Assembly: GCF_021655115.1 (NCBI RefSeq) | Contig: NZ_PPXY01000057.1 | Location: forward strand, 1-39,022 | Reading direction: 5' to 3' | Origin: Clostridium sp. Cult3 | Lineage (GTDB): Bacteria; Bacillota; Clostridia; Tissierellales; Tepidimicrobiaceae | DNA length: 39,022 nt | Shown here: in pieces, positions 6,796 through 13,649 of the stretch | How the letters are laid out: each line of letters starts with the position of its first letter | How positions within the stretch are numbered: the first letter of the stretch is position 1 | Program-made: the position numbers and the translations under genes | Notes under the pieces: generated by a model | What the model was told of the DNA's origin: nothing | Seen by the model: only the letters and a program-made list of their open reading frames with translations | The model's database searches: none

Positions 6796-7095
6796 TCAAA
6801 CAACGGAAATTGACTTGATAGCCGAAGTAAAGTATAAAGTTTTATCGGGTCCATCACCAATAGAAAACATATCATGAGAGAGAAGGAATCCACCAATTCC
6901 TAGTCTTTCATCGGTAGTGGCTAGAGCAGAACCATTATCTTCATAATCTCCCTGGAGATTCCCTATATACTTTTGCTGAAGGTAAAAGATGTTTTCGGAA
7001 GGTTCGTTGGTTCTGAGTGCATTATTGACACCCACCAAGACAGTATCGGGGTAGATCTCAATTTTTTCGCCATCAAGCATGTTAATTACAATCAT
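6796..7095 (-). CDS. Hypothetical early-region protein, leftward
   Basis: An unrecognised 99-residue protein with no membrane segment, no cysteines and a beta-rich, acidic sequence with many Gly and Asp. It has a good GGGGGTG site 7 bases before its ATG and lies on the strand opposite to the early operon, pointing at the cro-like gene, so it needs its own promoter; none with good boxes is visible. Leftward single genes in the early region are often expressed in the lysogen. Function unknown. Confidence 0.7.
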   Translation of the reverse strand: MIVINMLDGEKIEIYPDTVLVGVNNALRTNEPSENIFYLQQKYIGNLQGDYEDNGSALATTDERLGIGGFLLSHDMFSIGDGPDKTLYFTSAIKSISVV

Positions 7096-7162
7096 AAAAC
7101 AACACCCCCTTTCTTAGGTAGATTTTACCATAGAGGATAATAAATAAAAAGGAGAGAGACAA

Positions 7163-7258
7163 GTGAAAGAGAATCTACAGTATGTTGAAAAAAGAGACGC
7201 AGAATTAATAAACCTAATACTGGATTTTGCTATTAAAAATCATATGTCAATGCAATAG
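7163..7258 (+). CDS. Small early protein, 31 residues, possibly cut short by an in-frame TAG
   Basis: Starts at GTG 7163, 8 bases after a strong AAGGAG site, and encodes MKENLQYVEKRDAEL... with a helical, amphipathic pattern, ending at TAG (7256-7258). The same frame then stays open for 25 further codons to TAA at 7334-7336 (IDSCIDKFEKVYYSDG and onward), with amino acid content that looks coding. The simplest reading is a 57-codon gene interrupted by a nonsense mutation; alternatively the short form is the real product. No family recognised. Confidence 0.5.
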   Translation: MKENLQYVEKRDAELINLILDFAIKNHMSMQ

Positions 7259-7349
7259 ATAGATAGTTGCATAGATAAATTTGAAAAGGTTTATTATTCT
7301 GATGGAATTATAATAAGGGAGCAGGCTGAAGGGTAAGTTCAGCCTGATA

Positions 7350-7565
7350 CTAGCCGGTATGACATTCTCTGCTGCACCAAAAGCATCCATCAAAAGTTTT
7401 AAAAGGATGTTCAGCTTTAGCCCTAACAATAGCATCTTTACAGTTAGCAAAGTATCCAATGTATTCCCTGTTGTATGGATAGGGTTGATGAGAACAATCT
7501 TTAGTATGAACCTCGTGCAACCCTTTTTCATCTGTGTTTTTATTAAAGTAATAGTGCTTGTACAT
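7350..7565 (-). CDS. Small Cys/His-rich phage protein, probable zinc binder
   Basis: A 71-residue protein starting YKHYYFNKN with the pattern HEVHTKDC near residue 20, NREYIGYF and NC in the middle, and a C-terminal CFWCSRECH. I recognise this arrangement as a small family of uncharacterised proteins common in Firmicute phages and genomes; four Cys plus His suggest metal binding. AGAGGTGAG site precedes the ATG. Longer frames on both strands here lack ribosome binding sites and are shadows. It is divergent from the XRE gene at 7635. Confidence 0.75.
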   Translation of the reverse strand: MYKHYYFNKNTDEKGLHEVHTKDCSHQPYPYNREYIGYFANCKDAIVRAKAEHPFKTFDGCFWCSRECHTG

Positions 7566-7577
7566 TAACTCACCTCT

Positions 7578-7603
7578 ACTATATATAGTATTTGTTTAAA
7601 TAC
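7578..7603. promoter_or_regulatory. Palindromic operator-like sites between divergent genes
   Basis: ACTATATATAGT (7578-7589) is a perfect 12-bp palindrome, and GTATTTGTTTAAATAC (7588-7603) has 6-bp arms around a 4-base centre. They sit between the divergent genes 7350-7565 and 7635-7835, the second of which encodes an XRE regulator, a likely ligand. Binding is inferred. Confidence 0.45.
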
Positions 7604-7634
7604 ATTATACCAAATACAGGAAAGGAGTCAATAA

Positions 7635-7835
7635 ATGGTAGGCGAAAGAATAAGAAAACTTAGAAAAGAAAGAAATTTTTCACTTAGGGAAATGGCTGAG
7701 AAATCAGGAATATCATCATTTAGTTATCTGGCAAATATTGAAAGAGGAATAGTTGAAGATCCAGGAATTAAAACAATCATAAAAATAGCTAAGGGGCTAG
7801 ATGTAAGTATTGATTATTTAGTGAAGGGGGAATAA
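7635..7835 (+). CDS. XRE family transcriptional regulator
   Basis: A 66-residue helix-turn-helix protein (ERIRKLRKERNFSLREMAEK, then SFSYLANIERGIVEDPG and VSIDYLVKGE) with nothing beyond the DNA-binding domain. AAAGGAG lies 7 bases before the ATG. It leads a tight group of small genes reading rightward into the replication region, so it probably controls that group or itself. It is the third XRE protein in the element. Confidence 0.85.
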   Translation: MVGERIRKLRKERNFSLREMAEKSGISSFSYLANIERGIVEDPGIKTIIKIAKGLDVSIDYLVKGE

Positions 7836-7837
7836 AA

Positions 7838-8077
7838 ATGTCTACTAAAAAAACATATAAAACCTTAGAAGATTTACCTTTGTTTATGAGTGTAAAGGAC
7901 CTAGCAGATGTACTCCAATTATCAGAACCAAAAGCAAGGGAAATTGCTTATAGTGATGGGTTTCCAATAATGGATAGGAACTTAACAGGGAGAAGGATAG
8001 TAATTCCTAAGATGGCATTTTTAAATTGGGCAGAACAGAATATGGTATTTGATTATAGGAACAAGGAGGTAATCTAA
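7838..8077 (+). CDS. Helix-turn-helix protein of the excisionase/MerR-like type
   Basis: A 79-residue protein with the HTH_17-like pattern: FMSVKDLADVLQLSEPKARE, then GFPIMD, RRIVIPKMAFLNWAEQ. Such proteins in phages act as excisionases or DNA-bending regulators. It starts 2 bases after the XRE gene stop, with a GGGGG site in the end of that gene. Whether it is the excisionase (Xis) for the integrase cannot be decided from sequence. Confidence 0.7.
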   Translation: MSTKKTYKTLEDLPLFMSVKDLADVLQLSEPKAREIAYSDGFPIMDRNLTGRRIVIPKMAFLNWAEQNMVFDYRNKEVI

Positions 8078-8311
8078 ATGGACTACAAACCAAAGCAAAT
8101 AGCAAAAGCCGACAGCATGGTAGGAACTAAACAAAAAGTCTACTATCCTTGGGAGCAGAAATCAATTGAAAGAGTAATCAGGAAAGATGAGAAAGGCTAC
8201 TACATCAATTACAAAGGGAAAAGAAAAGGTTGCAGACCACAACTCAATAGTTTTGGTGAAGTGATAGGGTTTGAAGCATTGAAGTACGACGGGAGGTGGC
8301 AAGGTGATTAG
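8078..8311 (+). CDS. Hypothetical phage protein
   Basis: An unrecognised 77-residue basic protein with several Lys/Tyr/Gly segments (KQKVYYPWEQK, YYINYKGKRKGC), no membrane segment, directly abutting the upstream stop codon and preceded by AGGAGGTAATCTAA. Its last bases contain the ribosome binding site and start of the next small membrane protein, so translation is probably coupled. Confidence 0.7.
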   Translation: MDYKPKQIAKADSMVGTKQKVYYPWEQKSIERVIRKDEKGYYINYKGKRKGCRPQLNSFGEVIGFEALKYDGRWQGD

Positions 8312-8459
8312 GTTTGTAGAAAGAATAGTATTTAGTGGAGTAGATGGACGAGTGTTGTTACCTTTATTGATAGTTTTAGTATTCGTAATAATCGGACAAG
8401 CAGAGGAGTTTATTGAAGAAGTAAAGGATGTATGGAAGGAGGGAGAGAATGCAAACTGA
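8304..8459 (+). CDS. Small single-pass membrane protein (51 residues)
   Basis: Begins at GTG 8304, overlapping the upstream gene by 8 bases, behind GGGAGGTGG. Residues about 17-31 (VLLPLLIVLVFVIIG) are a clear membrane helix, followed by an acidic amphipathic tail (EEFIEEVKDVWKEGE). It overlaps the next gene by 11 bases. Small membrane proteins at this position are common in phage early operons; the function is unknown. Confidence 0.65.
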   Translation: MIRFVERIVFSGVDGRVLLPLLIVLVFVIIGQAEEFIEEVKDVWKEGENAN

Positions 8460-8721
8460 AACAGCTTTTGACTTAAGGTACAACGTAGCAGCAATGTACA
8501 TTGCAATACTCCGAGATGATATAGCAACACCAGAGCAGGCTTTTGCAGTTATAGAGGATTCAGTGCATAAATTGACTGATAAAGATACTGTAGACATGAT
8601 AAATATGAGGATAGGAGGAATGTCTTATAAGGAGATCGCTGAAATATATGGGATATCAGACTCAAGTGTTATTAGAAGGATAAAAAGATATAAAAAAAAG
8701 ACCTCTCAGACTGCCATCTGA
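8449..8721 (+). CDS. Sigma-70 region 4-like helix-turn-helix protein
   Basis: A 90-residue protein whose C-terminal half (MSYKEIAEIYGISDSSVIRR) is a region-4-type helix-turn-helix; the N-terminal half is helical and acidic. The ATG at 8449 has AAGGAGG 6 bases upstream; an earlier ATG at 8428 has none. It may act as a small transcription regulator. A stem around CAGA/TCTG near 8706-8725 overlaps the 3' end, but without a T-run it is not a clear terminator. Confidence 0.65.
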   Translation: MQTETAFDLRYNVAAMYIAILRDDIATPEQAFAVIEDSVHKLTDKDTVDMINMRIGGMSYKEIAEIYGISDSSVIRRIKRYKKKTSQTAI

Positions 8722-8780
8722 AAAGGTCAGCATAAAAAATACTATTAAATCAATTATACCATATCGGAAGGAGAATGAAA

Positions 8781-9206
8781 ATGAGTAGACGTAGACATAG
8801 TAGTTTCAAATTGAGGTGGAGCAGATACTATCAGTTTTTATTAGAAGGGCAAGTATTTTTTCTAAAATTGAAAGCTTATACAAATAGAAATGAAGGTTTA
8901 AAAGAGTGGGAGCTTATCACAGAACAGACATATAAAGACGCAATGAAAAAAGGACACCAAGATAATCTAGTAGTTGTAGAAGAAGAGATAGCAATTACAC
9001 CAGTGCAGCCATTGACATTAATCTTTAATGAAATATATCAGATTGATGAAAGCGATATGAGAAAAGCGGTTATGGAAGGCCAGGAATCGGTCAGGGAACT
9101 TAGGAAGTATACAGAAATTCCAAAAGGGCTAGAATATAAGATTTTTAAAAGGGTTATGGATCTACAATTAAAAGATCTAAGAGAAGAATATAAGGAGGCT
9201 ATGTAG
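8781..9206 (+). CDS. Hypothetical phage protein
   Basis: An unrecognised 141-residue, mainly helical protein. The N-terminus is very basic and aromatic (RRRHSSFKLRWSRYYQFL), the C-terminus strongly charged. The ATG at 8781 is 7 bases from AAGGAG, whereas the ATG at 8775 is too close to it. It is the first gene of the replication operon, 1 base before the Gam-like gene, so a role in DNA metabolism is possible but not shown. Confidence 0.7.
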   Translation: MSRRRHSSFKLRWSRYYQFLLEGQVFFLKLKAYTNRNEGLKEWELITEQTYKDAMKKGHQDNLVVVEEEIAITPVQPLTLIFNEIYQIDESDMRKAVMEGQESVRELRKYTEIPKGLEYKIFKRVMDLQLKDLREEYKEAM

Positions 9207-9758
9207 ATGGAAAATATTATGCTAGATTTGATAGATGAATTTTTAGATATTCAAGAAGAGGAAACATGGAAGGTAGAGGATGATCTAGGTGCCGATTGGT
9301 GCCTAGATAAGATCAGGGAATCAAAAGCAGAGTACAATAGGTTTGAAATGGTAGCAAAGGCCAAAATACAACAAATAGAACATGCTTTAAGAAAAGAAAA
9401 AGAAAAGATGGAAAATGAGGTAAGTTTCTTTGAAAGCAAACTTAGAGAATATTTTGAAACAGTCAAATCAGAAGAAACTAAAACTTTAAAGAAATACAAG
9501 TTACCAAGTGGAGAATTAAGAATGAAAAAATCTCAATTAACCTTTAATTATGATAAGAAAAAGCTACTAGAAGTAGCTGAAATAGATGGTAATATGAATG
9601 ACTATATAAAGGTCAAAAGGGACTTTGACTGGACTAATTTTAAGAAGAATTTAAAGATAGAAGGCAATAGCATTATTAACAAAGAAACAGGCGAAATAAT
9701 TGAAATAGAAGGCTTGGGAATAAAAGAAAAACCAGAAGAATTTAGTGTGGAGGTGTAA
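9207..9758 (+). CDS. Gam-like host-nuclease inhibitor protein
   Basis: A 183-residue protein matching the phage Gam family: WKVEDDLGADWCLDKIRESK near residue 20-40, a long coiled coil (about 45-105), then YKLPSGELRMKK, YIKVKRDFDWTNFKK and the C-terminal KPEEFSVEV. Mu Gam binds double-stranded DNA ends and blocks RecBCD/AddAB-type exonucleases. It starts the recombination/replication block and is 2 bases from the next gene, so the two are translationally linked. Family call is strong; inhibition of the host nuclease is from the family. Confidence 0.85.
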   Translation: MENIMLDLIDEFLDIQEEETWKVEDDLGADWCLDKIRESKAEYNRFEMVAKAKIQQIEHALRKEKEKMENEVSFFESKLREYFETVKSEETKTLKKYKLPSGELRMKKSQLTFNYDKKKLLEVAEIDGNMNDYIKVKRDFDWTNFKKNLKIEGNSIINKETGEIIEIEGLGIKEKPEEFSVEV

Positions 9759-9760
9759 AT

Positions 9761-10558
9761 ATGAATAATAATCAAATAGTAGTTCAAGAAAATCCAATGA
9801 TGATAATAGATGGGATTAAACTGGATAGGGTCCAGCAGTCAATGGAGAAAATTCAAGACTTTCAAAAAGTTATTCAGAACACATTAGTAGAAGGCCATGA
9901 CTATGGTCAAGCCTTCTATGGGGCTTCTAAACCAAGTCTACTCAAACCTGGTGCAGAGAAGATATTGATGTTGTTAGGGCTATCTAGTGAATATGAAATT
10001 ATTGAGAAGATTCAGGATTACGACGATGGATTTTTTGCTTACACTGTTAGATGTATTTTGAAAAAGAACGGGCAAGTTATAACCGAAGGATTAGGACATT
10101 GTAATAGCAAAGAAAAGAAGTATGAGGGCGATAAGCAGGACAAATACATGTTAGGCAATACCTGCTTGAAAATGGCAAAGAAAAGGGCCCAAGTTGATGC
10201 AGCTTTAACTGTTGGAAGTCTATCGGATATATTCACTCAAGACCTAGAAGATATGGCCCAATTTAATCAATCAGAAAGACTGGAAACAATGAATCCAGAT
10301 GATGCAGAGAACATGAAAATTAACTTTGGCAAATATAAAGGAAGAACAATCAAGGAAATATATGCAGCAGATGAAGGTTATGTTAAGTGGCTTTCGGAGA
10401 AGGCAAAGGATCCAGCAGTAAAGAAAGCGGCAGAGATGGTTTTGAAAGGTGACAGTCAAATAGAAGGGCAGACTTCAATAGATAATATAGATGCAGCTAT
10501 AGATGAGACTGTAAACGAATCAGAATTACCATGGAATGATGAGAATGTACCATTTTAG
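9761..10558 (+). CDS. Phage recombination-region protein with C-terminal ExoX-like module
   Basis: A 265-residue protein in two parts. Residues 15-165 carry a conserved-looking signature, EGHDYG followed by KPSLLKPGAEKILML and later LGNTCLKMAKKRAQVDA, which I know only from uncharacterised phage proteins. Residues about 180-225 (INFGKYKGRTIKEI, EGYVKWLSEK) match the small domain found at the C-terminus of exodeoxyribonuclease X-like proteins; no exonuclease catalytic domain is present. It follows the Gam-like gene, where single-strand annealing proteins (RecT, Erf, Sak) usually lie, and no such protein is seen elsewhere. An annealing or end-binding role is a guess from position. Confidence 0.65.
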   Translation: MNNNQIVVQENPMMIIDGIKLDRVQQSMEKIQDFQKVIQNTLVEGHDYGQAFYGASKPSLLKPGAEKILMLLGLSSEYEIIEKIQDYDDGFFAYTVRCILKKNGQVITEGLGHCNSKEKKYEGDKQDKYMLGNTCLKMAKKRAQVDAALTVGSLSDIFTQDLEDMAQFNQSERLETMNPDDAENMKINFGKYKGRTIKEIYAADEGYVKWLSEKAKDPAVKKAAEMVLKGDSQIEGQTSIDNIDAAIDETVNESELPWNDENVPF

Positions 10559-10561
10559 GCT

Positions 10562-10580
10562 AAGGGGTATTATTCCCCTT
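10562..10580 (+). other. Intergenic hairpin
   Basis: AAGGGG (10562-10567) and CCCCTT (10575-10580) can form a short stem between the ExoX-like gene and the initiator gene. No T-run follows, so it is not a standard terminator; it may stabilise or attenuate the mRNA. Confidence 0.35.
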
Positions 10581-10608
10581 GGTCCTTTAATAGGAGGTAG
10601 GTGGAAAT

Positions 10609-11436
10609 ATGGCAAGACCTCAAAAGGTAGGGGTAGATTACTTTCCTTTGGACGTTGACATAGATCAAGATGATAAAGTAGCAATCATTGAAGCACAACA
10701 TGGCATCATTGGTTTTGGCATTATCGTCAAATTATTAATGCATATCTATAAAAACAGTTACTACTATGAGTGGACTGAAAAGGAACAAATACTGTTCTCC
10801 AGAAGAGTTAATGTTGACATTAATCAAGTAAATGTAATCATTAATGATTGTGTAAAGTGGGGTTTGTTTGATGAAAAATTGTTCAAAGAGTTTAAAATAC
10901 TTACTTCTAGGGGTGTACAAAAACGATATTTTGAGATAGTTAAGCGTAGACAGAGGGTTGAAGTAGCAAAAGAGTTCCTTTTATTAGATAATGTTGACAT
11001 TAATTCATATAGTAACCTAGTTATTGTTAGCATTAATGAAGAAGTAGAAGGGGTTAATGTTGACATTAATCCCCAAAGTAAAGTAAAGGAAAGTAAAGAA
11101 TATAGTAGTAGTAATATAGAGCCAGTGGAAGAAAAAAATCAAAATGATATTTCGTTAATTGCAAATGAATTCGAACAAAATGGATTTGGAACTATTAACT
11201 TTGCTGTAAAAGAAATGATTATAGATTTACTTAATGAATATTCGACTGAATGGATCCAGGAAGCAATAAAAGTTGCAGTAAAAAATAATAAAAGAAAGTT
11301 AAGCTATGTAGAAGGAATACTCCAAAATTGGAGAAGGGATGGCGGAATGAAATTAGGAGGCGGATCTAGTGGAACAAATAAGAGAGATAATGGGGAAGAC
11401 CTTGGGCAGTACGGAGACATTGGGATCACAATCTAA
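10609..11436 (+). CDS. Replisome organiser: DUF4373 N-terminal and DnaD-like C-terminal domains
   Basis: A 275-residue replication initiator. Residues 1-115 (VGVDYFPLDVDIDQDDKV, GIIGFGIIVKLLMHIY) match the DUF4373 (Lin1244/Lin1753) winged-helix domain of phage initiators; residues 175-250 (EFEQNGFGTINFAVKEMI, LSYVEGILQNWRRDG) match the DnaD/DnaB_2 domain. Such proteins bind the phage origin and recruit the helicase loader, here the next gene, whose start lies 68 bases inside this one. The coding sequence contains five related iteron-like repeats (10807-11072) read as VNVDIN-type segments, so the gene probably contains its own origin. Confidence 0.85.
   Translation: MARPQKVGVDYFPLDVDIDQDDKVAIIEAQHGIIGFGIIVKLLMHIYKNSYYYEWTEKEQILFSRRVNVDINQVNVIINDCVKWGLFDEKLFKEFKILTSRGVQKRYFEIVKRRQRVEVAKEFLLLDNVDINSYSNLVIVSINEEVEGVNVDINPQSKVKESKEYSSSNIEPVEEKNQNDISLIANEFEQNGFGTINFAVKEMIIDLLNEYSTEWIQEAIKVAVKNNKRKLSYVEGILQNWRRDGGMKLGGGSSGTNKRDNGEDLGQYGDIGITI
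10807..11072. repeat. Iteron-like repeats, candidate phage replication origin
   Basis: Five 20-bp repeats inside the initiator gene, at 10807-10826, 10828-10847, 10987-11006, 11020-11039 and 11053-11072. The best copies read GTTAATGTTGACATTAATC; each core TTAATGT-TG-ACATTAA is a near-perfect dyad with 7-bp arms. Copies 2 and 4 are degenerate (about 15 or 16 of 20 matching). A sixth partial match (GTTGACAT) lies near 10654. Phage origins embedded as iterons in the initiator gene are well known; use as an origin here is inferred. Confidence 0.7.
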
Positions 11437-12214
11437 TATTAAAACATGTTCTGAGTGTGGTGGTAAAAAAGAATTAATTATAAATATAGCTGGTATAGAG
11501 AAAAAAGTACCTTGTTTATGTCATTGTGAAAGTGCTGAATATAAAAGGCTGCAAGAAATAGAAGAGCAAAAACAGAAGATGCTAAGGCTAGAAAAACTAA
11601 GAAGCCACTCATTAATGGGAAAACAGTTCGAAAGTTGCACGTTTGAGAATTTTCAAATGAACAATCAAAACAAAGGAATGTATAAGCTAGGGAGAAATTA
11701 TTGTGAGAACTGGCAAGAGATGAAAGAAAACAATATGGGGCTACTTCTATATGGCCCTCCTGGAACAGGTAAAACATTTTTAGCATTTTGTATAGCAAAC
11801 GAATTATTAAACGATATGGTACCAGTCATAGCAATAAGCTCCATAGGATTACTTAATAGAATCAAAGAAACTTACAACACTTGGGGTAGAGATGGAGAAG
11901 TAGAAATAATAAATAACCTTAAAAATGCTAATTTGTTGGTCCTGGATGATCTTGGGGCAGAGAATAATACATCTTGGGCCAAAGAAAAAATATACGAAAT
12001 CATTGATTCAAGGTACAGGGATAAGAAACCTTGTATTATCACAACAAATTTAGATAGGGAAGGACTAAAACGCAAATTAACAGGTAATGATGGTGTGCAT
12101 AGGACATATGACAGAATAATAGAAATGTGCTACCCAGTAGAGGTAAAAGGAAGGTCTAGGAGAGCAGATGCAGCTAGAGGTAAAGAGGATATAATAAGAA
12201 AGTTGATTGAATAA
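11369..12214 (+). CDS. DnaC-like helicase loader (AAA+ ATPase)
   Basis: A 281-residue ATPase with a small N-terminal Cys cluster (C27, C30, C49, C51, C53, probable zinc site), Walker A YGPPGTGKT (128-136), Walker B LLVLDDLGAE (D193, D194) and sensor ITTN. It matches the DnaC/DnaI family that loads the replicative helicase at the origin. GTG 11369 lies 8 bases after AGGAGG and overlaps the initiator gene, an arrangement that links synthesis of organiser and loader. The host DnaB-type helicase is the expected partner, as no phage helicase is visible. Confidence 0.92.
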   Translation: MEQIREIMGKTLGSTETLGSQSNIKTCSECGGKKELIINIAGIEKKVPCLCHCESAEYKRLQEIEEQKQKMLRLEKLRSHSLMGKQFESCTFENFQMNNQNKGMYKLGRNYCENWQEMKENNMGLLLYGPPGTGKTFLAFCIANELLNDMVPVIAISSIGLLNRIKETYNTWGRDGEVEIINNLKNANLLVLDDLGAENNTSWAKEKIYEIIDSRYRDKKPCIITTNLDREGLKRKLTGNDGVHRTYDRIIEMCYPVEVKGRSRRADAARGKEDIIRKLIE

Positions 12215-12250
12215 AGGGTACTATGTACAGGGAATTTAGGAGGGATAAAA

Positions 12251-12406
12251 TTGAAACTTTGCCATAAGTGTAATAGCAGGATGGTAGAGGTAAAATTAGT
12301 GAATCTAATCGGGCGGACATACAAGGCATTGGTCTGTACGTATTGTGGGAGGCTCTATAGCAAAGATAGGGCCTTTAAAGGAAAAACAGAGCTAAGAGCA
12401 GGATAG
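12251..12406 (+). CDS. Small zinc-ribbon-like protein (51 residues)
   Basis: Starts at TTG 12251, four bases or so beyond GGAGGGATAAAA, and encodes two CxxC pairs (CHKC at 4-7, CTYC at 29-32) around a basic centre, a compact zinc-ribbon layout. It lies between the DnaC-like and RusA genes. No specific family recognised; metal binding is inferred from the Cys pairs. Confidence 0.65.
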   Translation: MKLCHKCNSRMVEVKLVNLIGRTYKALVCTYCGRLYSKDRAFKGKTELRAG

Positions 12407-12418
12407 GGGAGGATTAGA

Positions 12419-12589
12419 ATGTCAAAGGCATGTATAGACTGTGAAAAGAGACATCCTGGATGTCACGATAAATGCGAAGTATATACAAAATACAGCCAGG
12501 AAAGGGAGAAGATCAGACGAGAGAAGCAGAATCAATTTGTTTACAAAGATTATATTTCAAATAGATTGTGGCATGAGAAAAGGAGTTGA
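12419..12589 (+). CDS. Small Cys-rich phage protein (56 residues)
   Basis: Begins at ATG 12419 behind GGGGAGGATTAGA. The N-terminus has CIDCEKRHPGCHDKCEVY (four Cys, two His, likely one metal site), followed by a charged helix (YSQEREKIRREKQ) and a tail. I recognise this as a recurrent but uncharacterised small protein of Firmicute phage early regions. Confidence 0.7.
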   Translation: MSKACIDCEKRHPGCHDKCEVYTKYSQEREKIRREKQNQFVYKDYISNRLWHEKRS

Positions 12590-12595
12590 TATTGG

Positions 12596-12679
12596 ATGAG
12601 GAGATGGAAACTATGGCAAAAGCTAATTAAAGGGACATTGTTAAAGGAATATATAATTTTAAACATCCTAAGGGGCTGA
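12596..12679 (+). CDS. Possible 27-residue basic peptide
   Basis: ATG 12596 lies 10 bases after AAGGAG, a long spacing, and encodes a Lys/Arg/Trp-rich start (MRRWKLWQKLIKG) and a hydrophobic end. A competing TTG at 12592 gives only 12 codons. Its end abuts the RusA ribosome binding site. It could be a leader peptide; support is limited to position and the nearby site. Confidence 0.3.
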   Translation: MRRWKLWQKLIKGTLLKEYIILNILRG

Positions 12680-12683
12680 TAAT

Positions 12684-13043
12684 ATGACAGAAGCAACAAT
12701 AGTTATTCCAGGAGAGCTACCTACATTGAATGAGATCATAGATTCATCAAAACTTCATTACATGAATTATAGAGATATGAAAAAAGAATACACAGAAATG
12801 GTGGCTTGGTTAGCAAAAGGGAAAGGCCCTTTTGAAAAAATAGATCTAGATATCACCTGGATCTGCAAGGATAAGAGAAAAGATAAAGACAATATTGCAA
12901 CAGGGATAAAGTTTATACTTGATGGTCTAGTTATGGCAGGGACAATTGAAAATGATGGATGGAAGCAGGTAAATAGCTTTAGGCATAATTTCAAGGTAGA
13001 CAAGCATAATCCTAGGGTGGAAGTGAAGATTAGGGAGGTATAG
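12684..13043 (+). CDS. rusA: RusA family crossover junction endodeoxyribonuclease
   Basis: A 119-residue protein of typical RusA length. It has the acidic active-site pattern KDKRKDKDN (D69 with N70), D80 in FILDGLVMAG and D91 in IENDGW, the residues that coordinate magnesium in RusA. It resolves Holliday junctions formed during phage recombination and replication. AAGGGG precedes the ATG. Confidence 0.9.
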   Translation: MTEATIVIPGELPTLNEIIDSSKLHYMNYRDMKKEYTEMVAWLAKGKGPFEKIDLDITWICKDKRKDKDNIATGIKFILDGLVMAGTIENDGWKQVNSFRHNFKVDKHNPRVEVKIREV

Positions 13044-13044
13044 A

Positions 13045-13254
13045 ATGGCAATTCGAATCCATAGAGATAAGAATTTACTAGCCAGTATGGGAAAAAAGAA
13101 ACGCTTAGTCAGGGTTTTAGCTATAACTGAAACAGGAGCTATAGCACAATATGAGCTTATAGATGAACCTGGTGTAGTATATATGCCTTTAATTGATAAT
13201 GGGAAAAACCTTGAACATTTTGAAATAGTAGGGGAACAGATGAGTTTATTCTAA
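13045..13254 (+). CDS. Hypothetical phage protein
   Basis: An unrecognised 69-residue protein starting 1 base after the RusA stop with AGGGAGGTATAGA in front. The sequence is beta-rich (RLVRVLAITETGAIAQYELI, GVVYMPLID) and ends with the motif EQMSLF; short C-terminal SLF/LF tails occur in clamp-binding peptides (QxxLF), and here Q-M-S-L-F fits that pattern. Sliding clamp binding is therefore a possibility, not a demonstration. Confidence 0.7.
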   Translation: MAIRIHRDKNLLASMGKKKRLVRVLAITETGAIAQYELIDEPGVVYMPLIDNGKNLEHFEIVGEQMSLF

Positions 13255-13267
13255 AGGAGGAAGAAAG

Positions 13268-13309
13268 TTGAAAGAAAGCCTAATAAACAGAAAAACTTAT
13301 AAAAAGTAA
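13268..13309 (+). CDS. Possible 13-codon minigene that couples to the next gene
   Basis: A strong AAAGGAGG (13253-13260) is followed 7 bases later by TTG 13268 and a 13-codon frame (MKESLINRKTYKK) that stops at 13309, 5 bases before the ATG of the next gene, which has no ribosome binding site of its own. Termination and re-initiation would explain how that gene is translated. Confidence 0.35.
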   Translation: MKESLINRKTYKK

Positions 13310-13314
13310 AAAAG

Positions 13315-13500
13315 ATGGATAGGCAAGAGATGGAAAGGTTTCTAGCAACTATATACTCAGAAGGGTTTCAGGATGGCATTGAAGCAGGAGATAATGCAGA
13401 TTTTAAAATAAAGCTAGTAGAGATATTAAATGAGACCAAAGGGGTAGGCCCTAAAATTTTTGATAATGTAATGCAAACCGCAAAGGAGATGGGAATATGA
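13315..13500 (+). CDS. Hypothetical phage protein (61 residues)
   Basis: An acidic helical protein (MDRQEMERFLATIYSEGFQD, ADFKIKLVEILNETKGVGPK). The GVGPKIFDNV segment recalls a helix-hairpin-helix turn, but the protein is too short to be sure. No ribosome binding site precedes the ATG; translation probably depends on the 13-codon frame upstream. Its stop overlaps the next start as ATGA. Confidence 0.6.
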   Translation: MDRQEMERFLATIYSEGFQDGIEAGDNADFKIKLVEILNETKGVGPKIFDNVMQTAKEMGI

Positions 13501-13649
13501 AATGTGAAGAAGAAGTTGCTGGATATTGTGCAAAGAAAGTTAAATATAAAAAATATGCAGAGATCCTTGGGTGTAATAAATGTTGCCTGAGATGCAAAAG
13601 AAAATGTGATGAAGTTTGTGAGAAAGCTTTGGAGGGAGATAAATGTTAG
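13497..13649 (+). CDS. Cys-rich small protein (50 residues, nine Cys)
   Basis: Starts at ATG 13497 in an ATGA overlap and behind GGAGATGGG. It has nine cysteines: C3, C11, then a dense cluster CNKCCLRCKRKCDEVC and a terminal C50. This suggests a zinc or iron-sulfur binding fold. No family recognised. It overlaps the next gene by 7 bases. Confidence 0.65.
   Translation: MKCEEEVAGYCAKKVKYKKYAEILGCNKCCLRCKRKCDEVCEKALEGDKC

Noticed and set aside
7247-7568. Two other frames overlapping 7350-7565, one on each strand
   Set aside because: Neither has a ribosome binding site; the listed 71-residue frame has one and a recognisable Cys/His family pattern.
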